Counted from the first letter of the stretch, positions 26,117-34,583 are shown. The stretch is DNA of 64,000 bases from Paenibacillus sanguinis 2301083 = DSM 16941 (GCF_000374825.1 NZ_KB895376.1:313460-377459); one strand, 5' to 3'. Program-made: numbers and translations. The notes: generated by a model not told the origin, from the letters alone.

Positions 26117-27562
26117 CTATCTCCCCCGGCGCCCGCGCCCGCCGCCGTCATCGCGGCCACGGCGGTCTTGGCCTTGCGCGCGCGACGCGCCCCCGGCGGA
26201 GCCGCGCTGAGCGCGCGCATCCTCACCGCGGCGGCTGTTCCCGCCGCGGCCTCCCTTGGCCGGCGCTCCGGCAGAGCGGCCACGCCCTCCTGCGGCATCG
26301 CCACTGCGCCCGCCTTGACGCTTCGCGCCACCGCGCTGCTCATCGCGCCCGCTGCGGCGCGGCTTGCCCGCACCTGCACCGCCGTCTTCGCCCCGGCCAG
26401 TGCTGCCGCGCCGCTCGGCACCGTCGCCCGTGCCGGACTTCTCATATCGCTGGCGCTCCAGCTTGCGGCCGATGCCTCGCTCGATCAGACGCAGCTCCTC
26501 CACATCCTTCGGCGCTGCAAACGTCACCGCCACGCCGCTTTCTCCCGCGCGGCCCGTCCGCCCGATGCGGTGAATGTAGCTGTCCACATCGTGCGGAATA
26601 TCGTAATTGAACACGTGGGTGACACCCTCCACGTCAATCCCGCGCGCCGCCACATCCGTGGCTACCAGCAGCTCCAGCTTCGCCTCGCGGAAGGCGCGCA
26701 TCACTTGCTCGCGCTTCGCCTGCGATAAGTCGCCATGCAGCTCAGCGGACTGGAATCCCGCGCCCTGGAGCGCTTCGTTCAGCGTACTGGCCCGGCGCTT
26801 CGTCCGGCAAAAGATAACCGCCAGATATGGCCGCTCCTTGCGGATCATATCCAGCAACGCAGCCTGCTTCGTGCGATCCGTGCATTCCACCAGAATCTGG
26901 CGGATGCTGTCCAGCGTTACCCGTGTCGTCTCTGCTATGCGTATATCATGAGGCTTATTCATATACGCTCGCGCCAGCCGCTTTACATTGTCCGGCATCG
27001 TAGCGGAAAATAGCATCGTCTGCCGACTGCGGGGCACCAGAGAGATAATCTCCTCCACTTCCGTCAGGAAGCCCATATGCAGCATCAAATCCGCCTCATC
27101 AAGCACCAGCATACGGACCGAGCCAAGGGTCAGCGAGCCGCGCCGCAAGTGATCCAGCAGCCGTCCCGGCGTGCCGATAACCAATTGCGTTCCGTTTTTC
27201 AGCTTGCGGAGTTGGCGCTCCACATCCTGACCGCCATATGCAGCCAGAACGGATAGGCCTTCGCGGGCTTCGGCCAGCTTGCGAGCCTCTGCTGTAATCT
27301 GAATCGCCAGTTCACGGGTTGGCGTAATAATCAATGCCTGGGCATCCGTCCGGTCGGGACGAATCTTCTCCAGAATGGGCAGCAGAAAGGCAAGAGTCTT
27401 GCCTGTACCGGTCTGCGCCTGTACAATCACATCTTCACCGGACATGAGCACCGGAATCGATGCCGCCTGGACCGGAGTTGGCGTCGTAATGCCTTGCCCT
27501 TGCAGCTTACCCAATACGGCTGGCGAAAGACCCAGGTTCTCAAAAGTTGTCAACAAGTTCAC
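26117..27562 (-). CDS. DEAD-box RNA helicase with RGG-rich tail
   Basis: This 481-residue helicase has the Q motif (TTFENLGLSPAVL), motif I AQTGTGKT, PTRELA, TPGR, motif II VLDEAD, SAT, and motif VI HRIGRTGRAG. After about residue 375 the core gives way to a roughly 105-residue tail rich in Arg and Gly (RRGSTGRGEDGGAG, GGRGRSAG), a nucleic-acid binding region. The tail DNA is very GC-rich. The annotated GTG start at 27562 is weakly supported; the TTG at 27553 (MTTFENLG) has GAGGTG at a better distance. It likely acts in ribosome assembly, cold response or mRNA decay. Confidence 0.93.
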   Translation of the reverse strand: MNLLTTFENLGLSPAVLGKLQGQGITTPTPVQAASIPVLMSGEDVIVQAQTGTGKTLAFLLPILEKIRPDRTDAQALIITPTRELAIQITAEARKLAEAREGLSVLAAYGGQDVERQLRKLKNGTQLVIGTPGRLLDHLRRGSLTLGSVRMLVLDEADLMLHMGFLTEVEEIISLVPRSRQTMLFSATMPDNVKRLARAYMNKPHDIRIAETTRVTLDSIRQILVECTDRTKQAALLDMIRKERPYLAVIFCRTKRRASTLNEALQGAGFQSAELHGDLSQAKREQVMRAFREAKLELLVATDVAARGIDVEGVTHVFNYDIPHDVDSYIHRIGRTGRAGESGVAVTFAAPKDVEELRLIERGIGRKLERQRYEKSGTGDGAERRGSTGRGEDGGAGAGKPRRSGRDEQRGGAKRQGGRSGDAAGGRGRSAGAPAKGGRGGNSRRGEDARAQRGSAGGASRAQGQDRRGRDDGGGRGRRGR

Positions 27563-27701
27563 CTCAACCTATCTCAATTCGTGTTTGTCCACTCAATTAC
27601 TATATTTAAGGAAATGGCCTTCTTATTGTAACAGAACACCTCCAAGTTTCAAAAGAGGGAAGGATCCCACCCAGCAAACACTTACAATTAGATTCAACAT
27701 T

Positions 27702-27749
27702 TTAGATTTTAAAGCGCACTTAGATTTTAAAGAGGGCTTAGATTTTAAA
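27702..27749. repeat. 18-bp tandem repeat, three units
   Basis: TTAGATTTTAAA recurs at 27702, 27720 and 27738, an exact 18-bp period with variable 6-bp filler, then decays into related G-rich copies up to about 27800. One frame reads as a repeated Leu-Asp-Phe-Lys unit but has no start or ribosome binding site. Confidence 0.85.
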
Positions 27750-28109
27750 AGGGCTTTGTTTTTAGGAGGGCTTGGAGATTTGAAGGAGCTTAGGATGTTT
27801 TTCAGCCCCAGAGTACACCTCCTCAGCCTTACTTGCCTGACTGCCTTGACTTCCTGTTCAAAAAGTTAAGGCCACATCTCTCAAATCTGACTTCCGAGTG
27901 TTTTTGTTCAAAACGCTAAGCGTGGATAGGCCTTCGATATAAGCTTTCGATATAAGATAAGCTTTCGATATAGGATTCAATATAATATTTCGATATAGGC
28001 TGTTGGTATAAGCCTTTGAGGATGAGGATAGGCTTTTAAGGACAGGCCTTTTGAGAACAGGCCTTTTGAGGGCAGTAGTGGAGCGTATGTTTGGAACAGT
28101 AGAAGCCCT

Positions 28110-28300
28110 ATTTAACAGGAAATCATCCAACTAAAATCCATTCATTTAACCATTAGAGGGAATTAGCGGGAATTCCTCCATATATTTTTGTCCAAAACAC
28201 CAGAAATGAACCAAATACACTGATTTATATGGAGGTTTTCCACCTAAAATATGAAAAACAGCAAATTCTCACGAATTATCGGGAGGATTTCCCACTATTC
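28110..28300. repeat. Cluster of short GGA/TCC dyad repeats
   Basis: Four related units occur at about 60-bp intervals: AACAGGAAATCATCCAACTA, TTAGCGGGAATTCCTCCATA, TTATATGGAGGTTTTCCACC and TTATCGGGAGGATTTCCCAC. The family also occurs near 3650, 38795-38975 and 57385-57575. Confidence 0.75.
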
Positions 28301-28409
28301 TCACGAATTATCGAAACCATTCCAAATCCATAGATGAGTGGGAGGCTTTCTAGCTCTATTCCCACCCTTATGTGAAACTCCTACAAGGTTAGAACGCAAG
28401 GTTACGGCG

Positions 28410-28520
28410 CTAAGTTGGGCCGCCAGATTGGGACCGCTAGGTTCGGACGCCAGGTTGGGGCCGCCAGGTTCGGACGCTAGGTTCGGACGCCAGGTTGGGG
28501 CCGTCAGGTTCGGACGCTTA
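28410..28520. repeat. 13/14-bp GC-rich minisatellite (27-bp higher-order unit)
   Basis: Units of the type GGACGCCAGGTTG and GGGCCGCCAGGTTC alternate about eight times, giving a 27-bp higher-order period. On the minus strand this keeps a frame of Pro-Asn-Leu repeats, but without initiation signals. Confidence 0.85.
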
Positions 28521-28585
28521 ATGCGAATCCTTGTCCCGCAAGTAAGCAATTTCACTCGAGGCTCGCCCTATTTCTCCACCACGCC

Positions 28586-29422
28586 CTAGTCTGGCATACG
28601 CATGAGCGGCTGAGCATCCCCTGCATAATAACGGGCCAGTTCCACCATCATACTGCCCATGCGTTCCTCCTTGGGCGCAAGCACTCGCGGTACTCCTGCC
28701 TCATACAGGCCCATGGCCGTAATCCGGCCAACCGCTACAGGCAGCACCGGCCCCTCAAGCGCTGCCAGCAGTTCGTTCAGTTGCCCCTGCTTCTCGGCAT
28801 GCTCCATGAGAAAGCGCACCTGCGGGGCACTGGTGAACGTGACCGCATCGACCTGTCCGCCAACAAGCTCCGACAGCAGCCTGGACAGTTGCTCATCCGA
28901 AGGAGCAATATGGCGGTAAGGCAATATCTGCCGGCACACCGCCCCTTGCTCCTCCAGCCAGGCGACCAGCCGCGGGGCAGGATCACCATGCAATTGCAGC
29001 AGAACCTCCATCCCTCGCAAGTGATGCCCGGATAAGCCGCGAATCAAACCTTCCGTACTGCCATCATCGTCGCGAACAATGGGATTCAGTTGCCGCTTCT
29101 TCAATGCATTGACAGTCTTATAACCCCGCGCAGCAATGGAGCAGGAATGCAAATGGTCCCAGAGCTGCCGGGCAACGCCCATATTCTCCGCCATGCCAAA
29201 TATCGCTTCCAGCCCCATGCCTGTCGTAAAGATCGACCAGTCCGGTGGATGCTCGATCCAATGAACAAGCCCGCTGCGCAAATCATCATCATCCAGCAGC
29301 ACCGTTCCCTGTGCAGGCCGGTACAGTGGAATACCTCCCATATTTTCCACCAGCTTGCCTAATTCCTCCGCCCGGCGCGGACCTGTGAGTGCAATTCTTT
29401 TTCCTTCCAGTCTCCGTGCCAT
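28586..29422 (-). CDS. hemD: Uroporphyrinogen-III synthase (HEM4) family protein
   Basis: HemD closes hydroxymethylbilane to uroporphyrinogen III, the branch point to heme, siroheme and cobalamin. I set the start at ATG 29422 with AGGAGG 6 bp upstream (278 residues). It shows the bilobed HEM4 pattern: KRIALTGPRRAEELGKLVENMG, then STEGLIRGL, VDAVTFTSAPQVRFLMEHA, and PVLPVAVGRITAMGLYEAGV. It stands alone, outside a hem cluster, so it may be a second, siroheme-dedicated or regulatory copy. No fused regulator domain is present. Confidence 0.85.
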   Translation of the reverse strand: MARRLEGKRIALTGPRRAEELGKLVENMGGIPLYRPAQGTVLLDDDDLRSGLVHWIEHPPDWSIFTTGMGLEAIFGMAENMGVARQLWDHLHSCSIAARGYKTVNALKKRQLNPIVRDDDGSTEGLIRGLSGHHLRGMEVLLQLHGDPAPRLVAWLEEQGAVCRQILPYRHIAPSDEQLSRLLSELVGGQVDAVTFTSAPQVRFLMEHAEKQGQLNELLAALEGPVLPVAVGRITAMGLYEAGVPRVLAPKEERMGSMMVELARYYAGDAQPLMRMPD

Positions 29423-29491
29423 ATCGTGCCTCCTAATCAAGATATCTTCCGACTTGAATTATTGATTTGTAATCCGCTTATCCATCTATGA

Positions 29492-30736
29492 TTATTGAAC
29501 CCTGAATTTACTGGCCAATTCCTGCAAATCTGTGGCCATACGTGACAGGTCTGTGGAGGAAGCAGCTATTTCCTCAATCGAAGCAAGCTGCTGCTCGGCA
29601 GCGGCTGAAATGGTCTGTGTATTGCCAGCCGTTTCTTCCGATATCGAACGGATATCCTTGATCGACTCTGTTACTTTACCGGCTCCAGCAGCCAATTCAA
29701 CAGCGGCTTGGGCCACGCCTTCCATCTTTACTGCGGCTCCGCGAACAGCCTTGCGGATACGAGAGAACGAGCGCCCGGAAGTGTCGACGGCCAAAATGCC
29801 ATCATGAACGCCTTGCTTGGCTTGCTCCATCGAAGCGACAGCACGCTGCATCTCCGCCTGAATGCCTCCCACCAGATCGGCGATTTGATGAGCTGACTGC
29901 TCTGAGCCTTCGGCCAGCTTGCGTACTTCGGAAGCGACAACGGCAAAGCCCCGGCCCTCTTCCCCTGCTCTGGCTGCTTCAATGGAAGCATTCAGTGCGA
30001 GCAGATTAGTCTGCTGGGCAATACCTGTAATGACCTCAACAATATTGCCAATGTTGTCGGTGTGCTCGCCCAGCGTTTGAATGACCGAACCCAATTGGTC
30101 GACGGTCTGCTGAATATGCTCGATCTTCTCCACCACACTAAGCACCGAGCTATTGCCCTCTTCAGCTACCCCTGTCGTTTGCTCCATCGTCTCCGTTACT
30201 GCCTGAATTTGCTCTGAAATTGTCATGACCTGACGAGACATGTCTTCCACACCATCAGCACCGTTCTCCACCTGCTGCAACTGCTGGTCGCTGCCGGTAG
30301 CCATCTCCTGAATTGCCACCGTCACATGTTCAATCGCTTTCGTGGTTTGTTCCGCCCCGGCAGAGAGTTGCCCCGCCGATAGCGTAACTTGATTTGTTGT
30401 ATTCTGAACGCTTGTGATCATATCATGGAGGTTGTCCACCATCCGCTGAACCTGATTGGCCAACATTCCGATCTCATCTCTGCGCTGTAAATAATCCACC
30501 CGTTTCGTCAAATCGCCTTCACTGATTTTCTTTGTCGTTTCGCCTAACCGATCCAGCGGCACAACCACCAACCAAATATTCACCGCTGCCGCCACGACGG
30601 CAAGTACAATGGATATTCCGGCAATCAGGAACCACGTTCCCCCCACTCCGCCATTCAACAGCCAATCCAAGATGCATGGAATAAGAGCCGCAATAACCGT
30701 TGTTGATAACAGAGACAACCGTATGCGCTTTTTCAT
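29492..30736 (-). CDS. Methyl-accepting chemotaxis protein without extracellular sensor
   Basis: This 414-residue receptor has two closely spaced transmembrane helices (about 11-28 and 36-58) with only a few residues outside, then a HAMP domain ([20 protein letters not shown]) and a full methyl-accepting signalling domain. The hairpin tip [29 protein letters not shown] (in parts) contacts CheA/CheW. Lacking a ligand-binding ectodomain, it may sense membrane state, energy or a partner protein. No chemotaxis genes are near. Confidence 0.93.
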   Translation of the reverse strand: MKKRIRLSLLSTTVIAALIPCILDWLLNGGVGGTWFLIAGISIVLAVVAAAVNIWLVVVPLDRLGETTKKISEGDLTKRVDYLQRRDEIGMLANQVQRMVDNLHDMITSVQNTTNQVTLSAGQLSAGAEQTTKAIEHVTVAIQEMATGSDQQLQQVENGADGVEDMSRQVMTISEQIQAVTETMEQTTGVAEEGNSSVLSVVEKIEHIQQTVDQLGSVIQTLGEHTDNIGNIVEVITGIAQQTNLLALNASIEAARAGEEGRGFAVVASEVRKLAEGSEQSAHQIADLVGGIQAEMQRAVASMEQAKQGVHDGILAVDTSGRSFSRIRKAVRGAAVKMEGVAQAAVELAAGAGKVTESIKDIRSISEETAGNTQTISAAAEQQLASIEEIAASSTDLSRMATDLQELASKFRVQ

Positions 30737-30767
30737 CGTCTTCTAATCCCTTCTCTTTTAGAGGTTG

Positions 30768-31033
30768 TTCAAAAAGTCGTCTTCCCAGGACGAAGCTGTT
30801 CGAGGAGTAGATTCAACATCGAATCTTGAATTCAGCCGGGACTAGCCTATGCTTACGCAGTATGTTTCCTTCAGAAACATTTCAGTTGCTCGCATACCCC
30901 TGCTTCCGAAGTCGTTTTCTGCGAAAACGTGTAGCTCCGTTTCTTACGTCCCTGGCTTCATCGGGGCTCAAGCGTTTTGAAAAAACGCACATCGGAAGCC
31001 TAAGCTTCGGTCCTGTAAACCCCACTTTTTGAA
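30768..31033. mobile_element. Candidate 266-bp MITE-like element with terminal inverted repeats
   Basis: TTCAAAAAGT at 30768-30777 is the inverse of ACTTTTTGAA at 31024-31033. The interior contains no gene but is rich in small perfect hairpins (TGTTTC/GAAACA, CGTTTT/AAAACG, GCGTTTT/AAAACGC). A 21-bp segment at about 30814-30834 resembles 6740-6760. These are features of a non-autonomous transposable element, but no transposase or target duplication is confirmed. Confidence 0.5.
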
Positions 31034-31170
31034 CTCGCTCTATTTAGAAATATTTAGTAGGCCTATCCTCCTAATTATACTCACTCCTTCCCCGGTTTGA
31101 AATAAGAAAAACAGCCGCTCTCCCTAAGGAAAAGCAGCTGGAAACATATAGCCGGTCTAATCTTCGATAG

Positions 31171-31998
31171 TCAATCGGCGAGTCGATAGCCAACGCCCCG
31201 AACTGTAGTGATGTACATAGGACGTGCCGCATTATCCCCCAGCTTCTTGCGCAGGCTCTTGATGTGCACATCAACCACGTTGCTTCCACCAAGGAAGGAA
31301 GTGCCCCACACCTCTGCGAGCAGCTCCTCCCGCGACAGGACGGCTCCCTCTTGCTCCAGCAACTTCACCAGAAGCTCATATTCCGTCTTCGTAAGCTCAA
31401 TTCGGGCCCCGTTCCGATAGACAGACATCTTCTTGCGGTCTACCCACAAGTCCTTATAGATTGCGGGAGAGGTACCGGGCAGAAGCTGAGAAGCTACAGG
31501 CCGTGGATGGGCTCCATGTGCCCGTATAATACGCTGGACATGGTACACCGCTTCCTTGGGACGAGCAGGCCAGACCAGCAGCTCATGATTCGTTAATCCT
31601 TGGCCGCCCAAGGAGGACAACATCTTCTCGTGAACGAGCAACAACGAAGGGATGCCACCCGTCTCTTGCTCTGTTAAAGACGCCAGTGTTTCAATCTCTT
31701 CCCCCTCCCGGAAGGAGGTCACGTCAAAGATCAATAGATCGGCGTGCAGCGAGTTGCGAAGGCCTTGCTCCCAGTGGTGGAACACCAATACATCAAAGCA
31801 TTCCTCCGACAGGTCCCGCACCAGTTCATGAACATCCCGTGGGAACGGGCTGATCAGTATCACCCGCTGGGTAATCGGACAGGCTACTCTTGCTTCTGTC
31901 TGCTCTTCCGCTAGGAAGCCTATCTCTGTAGCGGGGGAAATCCCGCGAGCTTCGGCCACATTAACCAAGTTGCGCGATGTCATCTCTTCTGTTGACAT
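31171..31998 (-). CDS. OmpR-type winged-helix regulator with a degenerate receiver domain
   Basis: I set the start at ATG 31998, about 8 bp from a GGGGGGGTG site, though ATG 31983 overlaps the perR stop as ATGA and is also plausible. The N-terminal half resembles a response-regulator receiver: VILISPF, DLLIFDVTSF with the Asp at the usual phospho-site, and LLVWPARPKEAV. The acidic pair after strand 1 and the conserved Lys of strand 5 are missing, so it is a pseudo-receiver. The C-terminal Trans_reg_C domain is intact (ELTKTEYELLVKLLEQEGAV; NVVDVHIKSLRKKLG). No histidine kinase is adjacent. It overlaps perR and is cotranscribed with it. Confidence 0.85.
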   Translation of the reverse strand: MSTEEMTSRNLVNVAEARGISPATEIGFLAEEQTEARVACPITQRVILISPFPRDVHELVRDLSEECFDVLVFHHWEQGLRNSLHADLLIFDVTSFREGEEIETLASLTEQETGGIPSLLLVHEKMLSSLGGQGLTNHELLVWPARPKEAVYHVQRIIRAHGAHPRPVASQLLPGTSPAIYKDLWVDRKKMSVYRNGARIELTKTEYELLVKLLEQEGAVLSREELLAEVWGTSFLGGSNVVDVHIKSLRKKLGDNAARPMYITTVRGVGYRLAD

Positions 31999-32369
31999 GC
32001 CGGGCACACCCCCCCGAATACGACATGGGCATGATGCACCTCATACCCGGTCTCTTTAGCAACGGTACTGTTCCACTCCGGCGGCAAGCCGCTCATCACT
32101 TCATCCACGCGTCCGCATACCTCACACAGGATATGCTGATGATCATCCATCTTCGCATCATAACGGCTGGCGGCTTCCCCCAGCTTGAGTTCACGGATCA
32201 TCTCCTTATCCGTTAAATAGCGCAGGGAGTTATACACGGTCCCATAGGCAAAATTATAACCCTTCTCCACCAAACGGTTCATAACCTCCGCAGCAGTCGG
32301 ATGGTCGTTGGCATGGCGGACTACGTCGTATACAGCTTGACGCTGGGTTGTGAGATTTAATGACTTCAT
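31980..32369 (-). CDS. perR: Fur-family regulator, PerR-like
   Basis: This 129-residue metalloregulator starts at ATG 32369. It has the winged helix (TTQRQAVYDVVRHANDHPTAAEVMNRL) with the PerR-like His near residue 35-38, the metal-site stretch RYDAKMDDHQHILCEVCG, and a C-terminal CPAC with CEVC that would hold the structural zinc. The DDHQHI arrangement and small size favour peroxide sensing (PerR) over Fur or Zur. The downstream pseudo-receiver gene overlaps its end. Confidence 0.8.
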   Translation of the reverse strand: MKSLNLTTQRQAVYDVVRHANDHPTAAEVMNRLVEKGYNFAYGTVYNSLRYLTDKEMIRELKLGEAASRYDAKMDDHQHILCEVCGRVDEVMSGLPPEWNSTVAKETGYEVHHAHVVFGGVCPACQQKR

Positions 32370-32515
32370 ATATGATCAGATCCTTATTTTTATTTTTAGA
32401 ATTAGTATAAGTCTTATTTTAGAGTAAGTCAACGGAACAACCTGAACAGACACATGCGGAGCTGCCCTTTGATTTCCACTACCTTGTATTGATCAGTAGT
32501 GTGTGATATGGTGTA

Positions 32516-32562
32516 AATACGGTATTAATCATTATTCAGTACCTCGGATACATGAGGTGTAT
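32516..32562. promoter_or_regulatory. Two palindromes upstream of padR, candidate PadR operators
   Basis: AATACGGTATT (32516-32526) and ATACATGAGGTGTAT (32548-32562) are perfect dyads 44-90 bp before the padR start. PadR-family regulators usually bind ATGTA/TACAT-type dyads at their own promoters, so autoregulation is likely. Confidence 0.4.
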
Positions 32563-32605
32563 AACGCCAGGTGATATTTATAAATAGGATGGGGGCGGAG
32601 CAACC

Positions 32606-32932
32606 TTGGACATCAACATCCAGTTTAAGAAGGGCGCCTTGGAGCTTTGCGTCCTGGTACTGATTCGCCAGCACGACCGCTATGGTTATGAACTGGCGCA
32701 ATCCGTTTCAAAGCATATTGAAGTCGCCGAAGGCGCATTATACCCATTGCTTCGCAGACTGGTGGCCGAAGGCTATTGCACTACTTATTTACAAGAATCT
32801 ACGGGGGGTCCTCCTCGCAAGTATTACAAGCTTACATCTGCAGGTGAAGCCCATACCCGGAAATTGGTGGTGGAGTGGAGACAGTTCGTACACAACGTAT
32901 CAACCTTAATTGAGAAAGGAAGCACGATATGA
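32606..32932 (+). CDS. PadR-family transcriptional regulator
   Basis: This 108-residue protein starts at TTG 32606 with GGAG 5 bp upstream. It has the PadR winged helix (FKKGALELCVLVLIRQHDRYGYELAQSV; EGALYPLLRRLVAEGYCTTY; GGPPRKYYKLTSAG). It overlaps the following DUF1700 gene by 4 bp. PadR-DUF1700-DUF4097 is a recurring Firmicute cassette, in which PadR represses the two membrane/envelope genes. Confidence 0.92.
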   Translation: MDINIQFKKGALELCVLVLIRQHDRYGYELAQSVSKHIEVAEGALYPLLRRLVAEGYCTTYLQESTGGPPRKYYKLTSAGEAHTRKLVVEWRQFVHNVSTLIEKGSTI

Positions 32933-33564
32933 ATAGAAGTGAGTTTTTAGCACTCCTCAAAATCCACTTATCCCCCCTTCCGCCAGAAGAACAGCATGAG
33001 CTACTGGAGGATTATGAATCCCATTTTGCCTTTGGGCTTCAGAGCGGCAGATCAGAGGAAGACATTGTTGCCGAGTTGGGCGATCCGGCCGAGTTAGCCA
33101 AGGAAGCACTTGGTAACCGATATGTACCGAAGGAACCTGTATATTGGTATGGCGGACCCAATTATGCCAGTGAGCAGCAAGGATTCAGCGATCGGGAAAA
33201 ATCGGCGAGAACCAAGCCAGCGGCCCGGAGGAATGCCTTTACTCAAGTGCTCATCTATATAGGGCTGTTCTTCTTGAACATCGCAGGATTCCCCTTGTTG
33301 TTAACCCTTTGGTGCCTGATGGTAAGCCTTGCACTCGCTTCAATGAGCTTCATGCTGAGCCCGCTTCTCGTCGGTCTGGAATACGCCGTGCATGACAACT
33401 TTCATTTGGGCAAGCTTTTTGCCTCGATAACATTGGCAGGCTTAGGGATTCTTGTATTCCTTCCTGCCCGGGTGATGATCCGGAAAACGCTAGCCTTTAG
33501 CGTTTCCTATTTCAGATGGAATAAGCGTTGGGCGAAAGGAGGGGTTGGCCATGAACAGCCATAA
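32929..33564 (+). CDS. DUF1700 (HAAS-domain) membrane protein
   Basis: This 211-residue protein begins with the HAAS fold (MNRSEFLALLKIHLSPLPPEE; HELLEDYESHFAFGLQSGRSEEDI; LGDPAELAKEAL), followed by a polar linker and about three membrane helices. It overlaps padR by ATGA and the next gene by 14 bp, so the three are tightly coupled. HAAS domains are thought to transmit signals between membrane and cytosolic partners. Its exact role is unknown. Confidence 0.9.
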   Translation: MNRSEFLALLKIHLSPLPPEEQHELLEDYESHFAFGLQSGRSEEDIVAELGDPAELAKEALGNRYVPKEPVYWYGGPNYASEQQGFSDREKSARTKPAARRNAFTQVLIYIGLFFLNIAGFPLLLTLWCLMVSLALASMSFMLSPLLVGLEYAVHDNFHLGKLFASITLAGLGILVFLPARVMIRKTLAFSVSYFRWNKRWAKGGVGHEQP

Positions 33565-34504
33565 AAAATGGTTATTATTCGGTCTGGGGCTCATTCTCGT
33601 CGGCTTCGCAGGAATGGTCTGGCAAAAATTTGATTTTGGCGATTCTCTGCCCTCCCACCAACAAAGGTGGACCTTTGAAGAGGGACAACTAAAGAACCTG
33701 GCTATCGACAGCACTTATAGTACAGACATAGAGTTTGTTGATAGCCCGGACGGGACCAGCTATGTCGAAATTAGCGGCAATATGGATCCAGAGGTGATCA
33801 ATCACTTGATCGACACGAATTCATCGGGCGATGCCCTGCAGCTCTCGTTGCAACATTCGCCAAAATGGAGCTTTTTCAGCATGAATTTCCAATCCACACG
33901 GCAACGAATTACCGTAGCACTTGCAAGCTCAGATTCACTCCAGAATATCAGCTATTCAGCAAGCTCGGCTAATGGAGAGTTCCGAAATTTGCGGGCGGAC
34001 AACATCACTTTATCTACCGCTAGCGGCAATCTGAAGGCGGAGTCCATCACCGCTCATCGCTTGCAATTGGCAACTGAGGGCGGCAATATCGCGGCCAAGC
34101 AGATCGAGGGAGATACGGATATCAAAGTGGATTCCGGCCGCATCCAGGTGGATGCTCTGCAAGGGACCCTCACGGCCGAGACGCAGGAGGGCAATATGTC
34201 TGTCCGGAATACAACGGGCATGATCCAGGCTACTACCCTCTCTGGAAGGATTGAATTGGACCACTATACCGGCAATGGCGTCTTAGCAACCACTAGCGGG
34301 GATATCAGGCTCAAAAATCAACGTTCGGATAATCTGGATATCTCCACTGAATCTGGTGAGATTCGGTTGTCACCGGATGCAGCCTTCAAGGGTTGGTATG
34401 ACTTGCAGACCAGTGCGGGCAAGATTACTGCACCCGAGTCATTGCGACAGACCGAAGATATCATCAAGGCCCGATCCTTTTCCGGTGATATTCGGATCAA
34501 ATAA
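33551..34504 (+). CDS. DUF4097 beta-helix envelope protein
   Basis: I set the start at ATG 33551 with AAAGGAGG 8 bp upstream (317 residues). One N-terminal membrane helix (WLLFGLGLILVGFAGMVW) anchors an extracellular domain of repeated short strands: ITLSTASGNLKAESI, LQLATEGGNIAAKQI, IKVDSGRIQVDAL, GDIRLKNQRSDNLDI, SGEIRLSP. This is the right-handed beta-helix seen in DUF4097/LiaX-like proteins. Homologous cassettes respond to cell-envelope stress. It is the last gene of the PadR operon. Confidence 0.9.
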   Translation: MNSHKKWLLFGLGLILVGFAGMVWQKFDFGDSLPSHQQRWTFEEGQLKNLAIDSTYSTDIEFVDSPDGTSYVEISGNMDPEVINHLIDTNSSGDALQLSLQHSPKWSFFSMNFQSTRQRITVALASSDSLQNISYSASSANGEFRNLRADNITLSTASGNLKAESITAHRLQLATEGGNIAAKQIEGDTDIKVDSGRIQVDALQGTLTAETQEGNMSVRNTTGMIQATTLSGRIELDHYTGNGVLATTSGDIRLKNQRSDNLDISTESGEIRLSPDAAFKGWYDLQTSAGKITAPESLRQTEDIIKARSFSGDIRIK

Positions 34505-34519
34505 TATTCTGGTAACGAA

Positions 34520-34573
34520 AACAAGCGAGAGCTTGGGAGTTGCAACCTCACTCCCATCTCTCGCTTGTTTGTT
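34520..34573. terminator. Bidirectional terminator after the PadR cassette
   Basis: AACAAGCGAGAG (34520-34531) pairs with CTCTCGCTTGTT (34558-34569), with an inner GGGAGT/ACTCCC stem. T-rich flanks occur on both strands, separating convergent genes. Confidence 0.85.
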
Positions 34574-34583
34574 CATTGCACTT

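Larger units (their letters stand above)
27563..28585. other. 1-kb gene-poor region packed with short tandem repeats
   Basis: No convincing gene is present. From left to right it holds an 18-bp tandem repeat (27702-27749), TTCGATATA-type repeats (27930-28000), an AGGCCTTTTGAG pair (28040-28075), four short GGA/TCC dyad repeats (28110-28300), and a 13/14-bp GC-rich minisatellite (28410-28520). Minus-strand ORFs at 27858-28130 and 28301-28555 are read-outs of these repeats and lack ribosome binding sites. Confidence 0.75.

Noticed and set aside
25823..26728. 301-codon plus-strand Ala/Arg-rich ORF
   Set aside because: It results from GC-rich DNA antisense to the helicase tail; no starts or domains.
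27858..28130. 90-codon minus-strand ORF with repeated Ser-Lys-Ala-Tyr
   Set aside because: It reads low-complexity tandem repeats, lacks a ribosome binding site and resembles no protein I know.
28301..28555. 84-codon minus-strand ORF with Pro-Asn-Leu repeats
   Set aside because: It is a translation of the minisatellite, with no ribosome binding site.
32370..32440. PerR box upstream of perR
   Set aside because: AT-rich sequence with partial TTAT/ATAA halves is present, but no convincing TTATAAT-N-ATTATAA dyad could be drawn.
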